The notes under the pieces are model-generated. The model did no database searches. It saw nothing but the letters and a program-made list of their open reading frames with translations, and was not told the DNA's origin. A DNA stretch of 64,000 nt. Origin: Stratiolaelaps scimitus (lineage: Eukaryota > Arthropoda > Arachnida > Mesostigmata > Laelapidae). Of this stretch, positions 53,999-64,000 are shown piece after piece (position 1 is the first letter of the stretch; every line of letters begins with the position of its first letter). The position numbers were made by a program, and so were the translations under genes. The DNA lies in the NCBI GenBank assembly GCA_019614645.1, contig JABWDB010000004.1:9610001-9674000 (forward strand). Reading direction: 5' to 3'.

Positions 53999-55988
53999 GA
54001 ATTCTCCAACCAGTATATTAGAGCACATCTCTTTCCAGCTACAATATATAATATCCGTCTTCCCGGTAAGTAAATCAACTACATATAGAGTTTGAGAGAG
54101 AGAACAAATGCACTGCTCTAGCATTAAATATATGATGTTTTAAGTAGTTAAGTCATTTTTAAATAATCATTAGCAATTGTGGTCAGTTATTGCCACAATT
54201 GCCGGACTGTCCAAATAATTTAGAATTCGCTGTACTTCCAAGCAACAGACGATCTGTCCTCATATACGGAGCCGAATACTTCACACCAACGTCCATACAA
54301 CCACTATACAACCATCAATTACACCACTGTCACCGCTTCTGACATCAAGCTGGCGAGACAGTTATATGTAATTAGCTGCTGGCCTCCACTCAAAGAAATA
54401 AAAGTTGCTTGCCTATTTTGTAGAAGGTAGTCAGATAAAGTTGATTAGCAAAGTCAACTAGACTAGTCGAGGCGAAAGGTAATAACTATGGCCGAAGCTG
54501 ACTTCGACGTCTACTCGGAACGTGCGTGGCAGCTTCCGCTGCGGAGCAGTGTTTGTCGAACGAACCACGGTCGTCGGTCAGGGGTTCGAAAATAAGGTCT
54601 ACCGTCGAAGTGGCTGGCGGTGTAAAAGATAGGCAGAAAAATAACGATCTGAAACTAGGATCTAGGTTCCCTCCATCGTGATATCGCCGCATTCAGGAGA
54701 CTTCGCAGAACTATCGCATGTAATACCATTATGCACCTTAAGAAGACCAGAGATTCTCGTGCACAAGAAAACATAAAGCGAAAAAAGGTGGATGCCATAC
54801 TACCTAATGGTTCATGTCGCCCTAAGCAGAGGACCAACCGAAGACACTTCGTACCGAGGGGACACTCGGTATCTGCGGACACACGAAAAATGGGTCGTCT
54901 ATCGCTGCATGTAGCACAATGCTCTTGGGCCCGACGGCAATACTGCGCAAGCGTTGCGGGGAACAGCACATCTCCTCACACACCAACAGTGTAGTGAGGC
55001 TTTACCCGATTTCATCCGTTGTGTAGGGGTTGGACACGGCGACAAGCGTGTGTCGTTACACCTAGAGTGTGCCACGCTAACGCCATGAAGGTCGAACTCA
55101 ATACGGCACAGCCATATCGAGCCGGAGGAATTATCAAGAGATCAACGAGCGGATTTTCCACTCGGCGCAGACGAGCAGGTCTGCGTATCTTGAGCTGGTA
55201 GCTGTTTCTTTAGTGTTTCTGTTTCTTTGCTCAATTTTATTGCTTGGCCGGTCTCTTGGTTGTGATAAAGATTAATGGCGATACATCCAAAATACATCCG
55301 TCTCAGTGTCACTGTTGCAATAGAAATCACTTCTGTAGTCAATCTAGCGCATCCATTCGCCACTTGAAACACACCCCGAAATGCAATCCTTCAGCAGGCG
55401 ATGGCAGTCCGCCACTCCGAATAGTAGAAAACGGTAATTGAAAAGCCAACTGGCAGCTACAGCAATGCTAAGATGTTCGATGAACGAGATACGACCCTCA
55501 TTGTCGGCGTTGTCCAGTGCAACACCAGCAGTACCCGACGAAGCTGCTCAACCTTAGGAACAAGAATGACTCCAAGGAGCTCAACACGCCGCAGAAAATG
55601 GCTGATGCCGAAACGTACAACGGCTATGTTACGAGGTAGGAACAACGAGGTTCTGAGTTCGGCGACGTGACGTACAGAGAACTCAGGCCTTGTGTGTATT
55701 GACACAACACCTGTATTGAATAGAGAGAGGAGGAGTTTAGTTATATAGTCGAACAAGCAGCGATGACACAACACAAAACAGTGACGATTGACTTCGATAT
55801 ATGAGTTTAATATAAATCACTTTATTGAAATAGGGGCACCTCTTATTTGATCGAGGTAACTTGCCTGATGTTTCGGCGTCTCCGCCTCTTTTGCCACATT
55901 TAGCCACCACATCGTGTGTCGAATTCGCCGAGATACCACAGACGCGTGCGCCAGTCGAATACTCCATAATAAATAGTGCAAGGATATG

Positions 55989-55991
<3 letters not shown>

Positions 55992-56070
<79 letters not shown>
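55992..56070. repeat. (AT)n microsatellite
   Basis: About 79 bases of AT dinucleotide in the ACTMAP paralog to WDR1 spacer. Confidence 0.96.
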
Positions 56071-56074
<4 letters not shown>

Positions 56075-57298
56075 GCAGTAATAATTATAAAAGCATTATT
56101 AAAATAACTATTTGGCTGGCAATAACTACCAGCATATTAGTCTCATCTCACGTTCTTATTGCCTTCCTCATCATTTAATTTCGCATAGGACGTATTCGCT
56201 TTTGAGACTGCTATTTTGTTGTTATTATGTGCGCGCAGCTCGATGTGTATACTATTTTTCTTTTGAAGATTTTTCTCATCGACGTCAGTTGGATTTAGAC
56301 AATAACAAATTTCGCGACGCTACAATTGACTCTCGTCTGTGTCGGCTACCGATCTTGGTTTATCTCGTCGTAATAGCCACTCCACACAGGCACGTCATGA
56401 TTAGAAGAGGTGTGCTTGTCTGAAGAATCGCCGATAAATACCACTTCGTGTGTATATGCCAAGATGTCTTCGGGTCATTTAAAATATATATATATATATA
56501 TATGTATATTCGCTTTGTATACTTATATGTAGATTGACATCACTCTCCACCCTGGGAAAATATCTCAGGTCCACATCCACAGGTGGGCGGGCGGCCACAC
56601 TTGTGGGTTTCATTCACATGGGTGGCCTATTTCGGTTGCCTCTCACCGAGGCATCATGGTCAGCACCACGCGGGCACAACGTCTGGACCGGAAGCAGTTC
56701 ATTTCCGCCGTGTGTAAACTGTTATCGCGATAGAATGAACAAGAAAATTTAAAGCTGTGGAAAATTTGAAGACAAGACCAGATAGTGCAAGGAAGAGATA
56801 TTTCTCTTTTTGTTTGGCTAATTCGATTTTTTCTCGAGACAGCGCGCGCGCACATCGAAGCCGTCAAATGGGTCAAGTCAGTTTCGTACGGTTCACCCGT
56901 AACTGAGCGGCAATTTCGCTGCTGTTCATTTGAGCTGCTGCTGCTGCACATGTGTGGCGCTTAGCAGGTTCTGGAGAAGTGTCCAGTAGTTGCAGTGGAC
57001 GACTAGCAATGGTGGATGATGGAGAAAGCAGGTGGTTACCTGACGAGAACACAAATAAACTGACTTGACGCTCATGAGGCCGACGTCTCGCAAGGCGACA
57101 GAAAGTAAAAGTTTAGAAGAGAGTTGAGATGGAAGATGAAAGATAAGCAGCGGTTTCTGGTGTGTGTCCTCCTAATTCTGCTTCCTGCTTTCAATCGTAG
57201 ATTGGCAGTTAATAGTTTCGGGTATTTTTTCCCCATTTTCTCTGAAAGCCAGTCTTCAGTCATCAGCCGTCGTCACGCAACGCGTTTCTCGTCCACTA

Positions 57299-57517
57299 TT
57301 AGAGTTGTACGTCCCAGAGTTTCACGTTGCTGTCCTGGCCGGATGACACAATTGTCCGGTTGTCGATCCAGGCAACTTTGGTAATCTGCGCTTGGGGGTG
57401 GGCCTTCTTAAGTATTAGATGCTTCATCGGGTTCTCCACGCTCCAAATGATAATCGAGGTGTCCAGACTACCAGATGCAAGGAACAATGAGTTGGGCGAC
57501 CATGCGAGACAGTTCAC
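57299..57517 (-). CDS. WDR1: WDR1 exon 9 (last)
   Basis: 73 codons from [19 protein letters not shown] to VKLWDVQL and stop TAA. The acceptor is TTGCAG|GTG. It holds the final two WD blades of the C-terminal propeller. Confidence 0.95.
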   Translation of the reverse strand: MNCLAWSPNSLFLASGSLDTSIIIWSVENPMKHLILKKAHPQAQITKVAWIDNRTIVSSGQDSNVKLWDVQL

Positions 57518-57919
57518 CTGCAAAAGGCAACAGAATGATAGACCAACGTGAGAAGATCGAGAAATCATGTCTCTCTACATGGAGGGGCAGAAATCGCGTA
57601 ATGATAAAAAAAATCCTTGAGAGTAGATTGCCTACACCACGGTTACGTAAAACAAAGCACGTCAAATGACCTCGATTCGATGACAGGGAATACCCAAGAG
57701 AAGTTGAAGTTTTATTTTATGAGTACTTTGGGCGAAGAGAAAAACTCATCGAACTGGGCACTCGCCACAGAATAAAATTATTTCTATTAATATTTAATGG
57801 TGGATATGGTCCATATGTAAATCGCTGTGTGGTCCATATGTAAAACTTATATTATTATGATATTATCGCTCATAGGTCAATAATTCATAATAATGACAAA
57901 CTAAGTTGACATTTACGAC

Positions 57920-57958
<39 letters not shown>

Positions 57959-58243
57959 GTGTACCTTGGCGGTATGGAAGCACCAGTCAAGATCATGGGC
58001 TGGCGCGTAACTGTCCTGAACAGAATAGAGACGGATCATGCGATTTCCATCGCAGGCGGCAAGAAGGTCCCCGCGAGGGGAGTATTTGACGTCCGTGATG
58101 GCCGCACGATGCTCCATTGTCGCACGCTCATCCAACTCGCTCGGGGTAATTGCATACACGTGCACCTATCGGGGGAAATAGTGAAATAGTATCACAACAA
58201 CAAATCAATGTACAAACAATCGTTGAGATCATGTGATACAAGA

Positions 58244-58274
<31 letters not shown>

Positions 58275-61200
58275 TAATAATAATAATAATAATATAAGTG
58301 AAGGTCGACTCTTCAAAAGAGCGGACGTATCAGAGAATAATCCGAGCTGTGAATAATCCGCCGTGCCTTCCACTGCTTACCTTATTATCACTGCAGCTTC
58401 CCACGGCGACGTGGCTACCCTCGGGATGGAGGGAGACACACGACGCTTCATACTTGATCGGGTGAACGATCTTTTTGCTTCCGCCCTCGACAATTGTGAT
58501 GTCCTGGTGTTCGGCCACAGCCACCATGCGGCCATCTGTTGAAATGCCACGGGGCTGCGATTCGCCGGACACTGTCCACAAGCTGAACATCGGCCATGTG
58601 AGAAGAAATCACACGCGTTATTGTCGAGCATCGTAATCAAGGCATTGAGTTAAACCATCAGAAAGATTGTCTCATCGAACGAGCTGTTGGCATTGCCGAT
58701 AATCGAACGTCAACACACAGCCTGTGTATCTGTGTACAGTGACACTACAATGTGAAAATTGTATTGAACTATCGTGATTTGAGATACACTCTCAAACTCT
58801 ATATATATATAACACATAAATCATACTATTATGGTAGCGGTAATTGTTATCAAATAATAATAACCTGCTAAATAAAGATACTCATTAACTTCATAGTTTA
58901 CTACTCGTAACATACGCGTATTCGTCCGTGGTGGGGTCAATTTTGCGGAGGGTGTCATCGAATCCGCAGGTGTAAATGCTATCCGAGCTCACGCACATAT
59001 CCTGAACCTGGCTGGTATGGCATTGACCCTTTACGCGGTCTTGCTCACCTGTCGCAACCTGCCATCTAAGGACGAGCAACGAGTATATATACGCAATTAG
59101 AGATCATATATGTATGGAGTATGAAAGGTGCCTGTGACAGAAGTGAACCGCTTGTTGGAACCGAAACCCTGGACGCCCCCTCCAAGCATGCAGATATGCG
59201 GGCGGTTGATAACAGATGATAAACCGGACTAACATGCAGAAAAAAATAATGTTTGCAATGCGATTCCAGCAATTGTATCACATGTGTTTATATATGTTTA
59301 TAGCATTGCTTCTGAACTACAACTTGCAGACGTGTGTCTATGACTCATTCATATATACATTCGACTATCCAGTGTTCACAATGTACTTGTGAAATTTATT
59401 CGCATAGATTGTTGTCATTTTAGAACGGATACAGCAAAATGAATTGACTAGCTCAGATATCTCTCCGTGCGTGCGCACCTTGTGACGAAACCATCGTGGC
59501 TGCCCGTGTAGACTTTAGCCTTATCCTCGGACACGGTCATAGCCGTGATCGGCTTATTGTGGCCCTTGAGCACGCGCAGTGGTTTTGCTGGGGTGTTCTT
59601 GTCCAAGTACGAGATGAAGCCGGACAGGCCGACCGAAAGTAGGTTTTCGCCCTGCCAGAGGCACGATACCTGCTGGTCTAGCACGTCCGTGCCCATTACG
59701 AACTGTGTGACTGCCTGGCGACTTTCGACGTCCCAAATCTTGCAGGACTTGTCACCGGACGATGACAGAAGCTGGGTTCCGTCCGGCGACCACGAGACGC
59801 CGTATACGCCGCCCTTGTGCGCCGGCGGGCCGAGCTCGCCGATCAGTTCGTAGGTGTCGGCATTGTAGATGAAGATTTTACCGTCAAAGCCTCCCGTAGC
59901 GAAGAGCTTGCCATTGGGCGAGTAGCGCACCGACTGAACGTACTTACTGTGGTGCTGTAGTGACGTTTTGTACTTGAATGGGGGTCCCTCGTAGATGTTC
60001 GCCATATTGTCCTCGGAACCCGTTAGTATGCGGAACGGCCGTGAAGGCCTAGTGAACAAGCGAAACGCAATGTAGATTTGAAAATTCTCCCGTCAGAGAT
60101 ATTCTCATCCTAGAGCAATTGTCCTGATGCCTATGGTTCGTTTGAGCATTCAATTAGGTGTTCTTACAACTTCATAGAGAACAAGCCAACAAATAACACA
60201 TTTGCGCGCTAGTCTTTGTTGTTATCAGGATGCCACTTCACGCTTAAGAGTGCCCTTATCCGTATAGCCTATATAAGAAACGCTCAGCATACAACCGTAT
60301 CCATGTTGCTAGACGCACGTGCGTTTGCATGTGTGTGTATGTGTGCGTACACCTATGATGATATAGCACAATTAAGTAAAACCATTGTAGACCTACCGAA
60401 AATCAACAGAATTGATGATTCCACTGTGTCCGCCAATCTCACCAACGGAGGTTCCGGTCTCGGCCGCGATAACATGGCCAAACCTCTCTCTGCCTTCTCC
60501 AACAACGACAATTCGTTGGTTGTCTGGCGACCAGGCCAGGTCTTTGATGTTACCGACAAAGGGCTATCGACGACGACATCATCAGCAAGGGAAACATATT
60601 ATTATTATTATTACTATATACTATTACACTATAATTACATATACGGCAAGTGGCACCACAATTAGAAAGCTCCACTAAATGATGCCACACTCCAAATATG
60701 TTCCTTGAGCGTCATCTCATATTGCCCTCACGGTATCTTAATTACCGCACTTCTCTGTACAACTATCCGCATACCTGGAATTCATTCTTGAGTACATGCT
60801 CCTTGTTGACGGTGTCCCAGATACGGATTTTTCCCGAGACGTCGGCTGAACAGATGTAGAACCCGCTTGGCGAGTATTTAGCCACAGTCGTTGCCGTAGA
60901 GTGTTCTGCATAAATGTCGCAGACGGCTGGATTCTGCGAATATGAACGCGTTGACAAGAAGGACAACGACGGAAACAATTTAATGTATTATTTATGGAAC
61001 TACGACACCGCAATCTCAGCTTTCATTCTGGAATAACTCAGCAGCCTTTTGAAGCCGTGACCGAGCGTACGACAATTGAGATCTACAACTATTAAGAATC
61101 TTAGTGTAGATCGCAGTGTTGAATCAATCACTCGGCGCTTGGAGGTACTCAAAAACAATCTGTGGATAGGAACTATGCCATGTGACCCATATGCCACGTA

Positions 61201-61458
61201 TTCAGCTAGTCGGCAAGGCACCGGCATCGGATTGAATTTACTCATTTGCTATAGAGTTATGAAGAAGTTCCGGCTAAACGCTGAGCCCATTTTAATGGAC
61301 GTATAATCAAAAAGCATATAAGACTGCACAACTAACCTGAATGTCTCGGATTACGACATAGTGTCCATTTGTGTAGAGGAAATTATTGCCCTTCGGATCC
61401 CCTCCCAATACAATGGGCCGACCGCGCTCTGTTCGAGGCAGAGTCGCCCATATCGCCT
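57299..61458 (-). CDS. WDR1: WD-repeat protein 1 / actin-interacting protein 1
   Basis: A two-propeller WD40 protein that works with cofilin to disassemble actin filaments (Drosophila flare, C. elegans UNC-78). Eight exons in coding order: 61337-61458, 60775-60933, 60397-60563, 59478/59479-60048, 58902-59065, 58381-58571, 57965-58165 and 57299-57517. Their phases agree throughout, giving about 598 codons; the family is about 605-610 residues, so only about ten N-terminal residues are missing. Landmarks are [100 protein letters not shown] and the C-terminal [12 protein letters not shown]...VKLWDVQL. The ATG exon is unresolved. One candidate at 62072-62104 (MSELLMEVASG with donor GTAAGA) fits only if the acceptor two bases further in (AGAG) is used. 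The gene converges on the second ACTMAP gene. Confidence 0.95.
57926..57953. repeat. (AT)n microsatellite in WDR1 intron
   Basis: 28 bases of AT beginning just 11 bases beyond the donor site of the preceding exon. Confidence 0.92.
57965..58165 (-). CDS. WDR1: WDR1 exon 8
   Basis: 67 codons, [19 protein letters not shown] to LDWCFHTAK, phase 0 at both ends. The acceptor is GATAG|GTG and the donor AAG|GTACAC. It encodes a WD blade with [19 protein letters not shown]. Confidence 0.94.
58246..58294. repeat. (AAT)n microsatellite in WDR1 intron
   Basis: Trinucleotide run with one interruption, between exons 7 and 8. Confidence 0.93.
58381..58571 (-). CDS. WDR1: WDR1 exon 7
   Basis: [20 protein letters not shown] through [20 protein letters not shown] to SCSDNK, donor AAG|GTAAGC. 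The acceptor is inferred as GGACAG|TG because that start is the one compatible with the phase of the upstream donor (A|GTAAAC). An AG ten bases earlier would need a donor phase not available. Confidence 0.85.
58902..59065 (-). CDS. WDR1: WDR1 exon 6
   Basis: Completes an Arg codon and reads [20 protein letters not shown] through [13 protein letters not shown] to EYAYVTS. The acceptor is TCCTTAG|A. The donor A|GTAAAC is chosen for phase; the exact junction is the least certain in the gene. Confidence 0.82.
59479..60048 (-). CDS. WDR1: WDR1 exon 5
   Basis: 570 nt, the largest exon. [14 protein letters not shown] through FEGPP-type segment ([19 protein letters not shown]), [56 protein letters not shown] and [10 protein letters not shown]. 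The acceptor is CACTAG|GCC and the donor AAG|GTGCGC. It spans the second half of the N-terminal propeller and the crossover. Confidence 0.95.
60397..60563 (-). CDS. WDR1: WDR1 exon 4
   Basis: [55 protein letters not shown]. The acceptor is CGATAG|CCC and the donor CG|GTAGGT (phase 2). VGEGRERFG is diagnostic of AIP1. It is not visible as one long frame because its stop-free stretch lacks a Met. Confidence 0.93.
60775..60933 (-). CDS. WDR1: WDR1 exon 3
   Basis: 53 codons from [20 protein letters not shown] to [12 protein letters not shown], phase 0 at both ends. The acceptor is TTCGCAG|AAT and the donor CAG|GTATGC. Confidence 0.95.
61337..61458 (-). CDS. WDR1: WDR1 exon 2
   Basis: (K/E)[39 protein letters not shown] then Gln, donor CAG|GTTAGT. 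The acceptor reads TTTCAGAG, so either AG could be used. The first gives 122 nt in phase 1, the second 120 nt in phase 0. Confidence 0.9.
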
Positions 61459-64000
61459 CTGAAATAAAACAACGTGACGTCGTCATTGTTTGTTGAACAT
61501 TTCGGGTTTGTTGACCAAATTTATCCCATACGTCCCTACTAAAGAGACCCTAACGGTGACACTTCCAGCAAGCAGTGTAAATCGAAATTGACAATCATAT
61601 GGAGCTGCTACCACTACTACCTAACCTTTGAAATCCTTCTGTTGCTTTCAAGCGATTGTTTTTAAATTGGTATTCGCGAAACGTTTACACATGCTCGTTC
61701 CTAACGCGACCAAGTAATCTTTTGAGCCCATTCTAAGAAGGGTGTCTACCCTGTTTAGTATACAAGTAACACTACGGAACACAGCGGCACTGCTCTATGA
61801 GATATCGAGTATAGCCATACTTAGCTTGCAGTGCTATTGGAGAATTTCAGCTCATTAGACAAGCCTTTGTTGACATTTTTATAATATGGAATGTGTTTGG
61901 CCAAAGCTCGGAAGCTTCCAGATTAACGATGAAATTAATGCACTAGGAGTGATTACGGTGAAAGCGAACTCGAACCTAATCTATAGTAGCTTGTAGACAA
62001 AACTTATCTATGCAGAAGATGCAGAAGTGTTGCTGAATCAAAAAACAGCTAAACTCAGCGACTCTTCTTACCCCGCTGGCAACCTCCATAAGTAATTCGC
62101 TCATGTCACTCGGCGAGCACAACACACAATCGCGTCTCATATATATATATATATATATACAGAGATAAAGCCTTTGCGTGTGACTTTCCAGTAAATCTCC
62201 CCTTCCAATGACGGAAGTGCAGATCAACGATTCGATTTATATGAACGTGTATTTCAAACACGCACGGTGTTCCCACTCAGGCTAGCAGCTCGTTATTGCT
62301 CTCAAGAAGCAATACCCGATTTTAAGGAGCTGCTATGATGGACCAAATAGACAACAAAATTGCCTCCCCTTCCCGAGTAAGGCAATTACCGGGTGCGGAT
62401 AGGCGCTGAAGCGGATCCGCTCGGCAATCGTTCGCGCTCTTGAGAAAGATTCGTCAGAAGAGCAAAGAGAGAAGCTTTGCCTCTCTTCGGCGCCAGCCAA
62501 AGATGGCCCGATCCTATCGGATTCGCCTGGACGCACTCGACGTCTGCCGATATCCATCGGGTCGCTAGCTGACGAACACGTTCCACGGACACAAGTAACA
62601 CACACACACATACACAAGACCGCTAATACGTAAACAAACACATGCTACTATACGAGGCAAGGAAGGGAATAACGTTGGATGGTCTACACGAGAGGAGCCC
62701 CTACCATCATTCAATCACCTAGCAGGGAGTGCGATTCTAACGACGCGATTGAATGCTCCATCTTATCAGCGAAGAGCGCGCGGATGCAGTGGCCCGGCCA
62801 ACAGAAATTAGCTTGAATGGTGTTCGACAATCGCTAATAGAACGCCAATAGTGTCTCTACAAATTTGATTATTCTGGTGATGGCTTACAATAGTTAAGCA
62901 GAGTCAAGCTTACTGTCATAAATGCGTGTGTCCACCTTGGTGAGTTTCGATCAATGATTCAGCTTTAGATTGCTGTCGATACAGCATGAACACGGTGACA
63001 CGGTGGTTTGTTTGTATCCGTTGAATGTCCGTTGAATCAGTCCCCTCGAATGGTTATTAATTACGTGATTTTACCGTATCGAATACTAAGCTGTATAACC
63101 GGGACAACACTTCTATAACGTGCGCCAAGCCCCCAGACATGGTTCGGGCAATGACGTTGCCTTGCTTAAAGTTAAGAGGTAAAGAGTCATATTGAGAAGC
63201 ACAAGCAATGTTGCTGAGACACGGTGCCCACAAAACGAAGCTTTGTATAGAGCGACAAGCAATCCTCTTAAGAATATATAATAAATATAGTAGTTATATA
63301 TTATCAGACATAATATATCACTCCTCTCAGCACGCCTCACAGTAAGATACACGGTCGACTGTTGATTCATATGATTCCCGCTTCAGCTATGACGACAGGA
63401 CTCTTCGTCGCCTGTCGTTGTAGAGTTTATTAATATGAATGTTGATTGACAAGTTTACGCTCCATCCAAATCGGAACAAGCAGAAAAAAAACAATGAAAT
63501 CATTCATCTCTACAGTTCGACCACGTCTATTCCCACTGAAATCTACCACCTTCGCTTTCAGTTTCATTTGTCTCTCCCGTTCACCCAACTGCATCTTCTC
63601 GTTTCAGCGGCCCACGCCGCAGGCTCCCCACCTTGCAGTGTGTCATCACCGGCACAGAGAGAGAAAGATAGAGATAGTCTCCGGCCACGGCTGCCTTTTA
63701 GGTACGACGTCGTGATGGCGACGGTGGTGGCGATGGTAGCTGTCGCTTTCATTGTGGCAAGAAAGAAACAGCGAGCGCGTCAAAGAACTCACTCTTGCCA
63801 TAGCCAGTCCTCTCTGTCCATCTCTTCGTACGCGTGTCCGGCGGCCAGCCTAGAATCGGTGTCTAGGGTTCGCCTTCGAGTGCTTAGACGTCCGTTCGCC
63901 TACAAAAGCTAGCCTCGTCATCGCTTGCTTGCGCGGGTTGAATCATCGACGCCGAGGCACGACACCACGGCCAACACGCGCGCACACACACACACTATAT
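61459..64000. other. WDR1 upstream region and right edge
   Basis: The WDR1 ATG exon and promoter are expected here but were not fixed. Minus-strand candidates ending in good donors are 62072-62104 (MSELLMEVASG|GTAAGA) and a short MAR|GTGAGT near 63790. (AT)n occurs at about 62139-62160 and a CA run at the very end. No other gene was seen. Confidence 0.4.

Larger units (their letters stand above)
51796..57298. other. Spacer between the second ACTMAP gene and WDR1
   Basis: Two convergent genes flank this 5.5 kb. No gene was recognised inside. It holds (ATT)n near 52894-52918, (AT)n at 53968-53996 and 55992-56070, and a shorter AT run near 56484-56503. Short frames near 54.7-55.4 kb show no family. 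The WDR1 3' UTR should extend left from 57299, but no clear signal was found within 1 kb. Confidence 0.5.

Noticed and set aside
54223..54330. LIYGAEYFTPTSI-like translation resembling the end of a non-LTR reverse transcriptase
   Set aside because: Only one short motif matches and stops follow at once. That is too little to call an element.

Overview
The window is nuclear DNA of a metazoan, most likely an arthropod. Its recognisable genes are split by GT-AG introns, spaced by kilobases of non-coding DNA, and mixed with (AT)n microsatellites, tRNA-derived SINE-like repeats and a decayed mariner transposon. The WD-repeat and calcineurin B proteins read closest to insect and chelicerate versions that I remember. 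An acarine source is possible, but I cannot establish the order from sequence alone.

Layout. Positions 1-11.5 kb (minus strand) hold three internal exons of calcineurin regulatory subunit B; its last exon lies beyond the left edge and its ATG exon was not found. Positions 11.5-38.9 kb hold no gene I can name. They contain GC-rich islands with overlapping chance ORFs, microsatellites, SINE-like copies, a perfect 56-bp palindrome, a pair of perfect hairpins and a few low-confidence coding candidates. Positions 38.9-39.8 kb hold a solitary TFIIE-beta-like exon followed by a broken mariner transposase on the opposite strand. Positions 40.9-57 kb are gene-dense on the plus strand: a three-exon ACOT13 thioesterase gene with an intronless ACTMAP protease gene inside its first intron, a four-exon TFIIE-beta gene (GTF2E2), and a second intronless ACTMAP paralog. 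Positions 57.3-61.5 kb (minus strand) hold eight exons of WDR1/AIP1. The right end, 61.5-64 kb, probably holds the WDR1 5' end and otherwise shows no gene.

Shared themes. In mammals ACTMAP trims the N terminus of new actin, and WDR1/AIP1 disassembles cofilin-bound filaments, so three of the genes in 42-62 kb act on actin. TFIIE-beta and ACOT13 are unrelated housekeeping genes. I see no operon-like arrangement and no CRISPR, phage or defence system. The most interesting points are the nested and duplicated ACTMAP genes, whose second copy has lost the proline-rich N terminus and has altered residues around the catalytic Cys; the lone TFIIE-beta exon that kept its splice acceptor; and a roughly 430-bp interspersed repeat present in opposite orientations near 4 kb and 50 kb.
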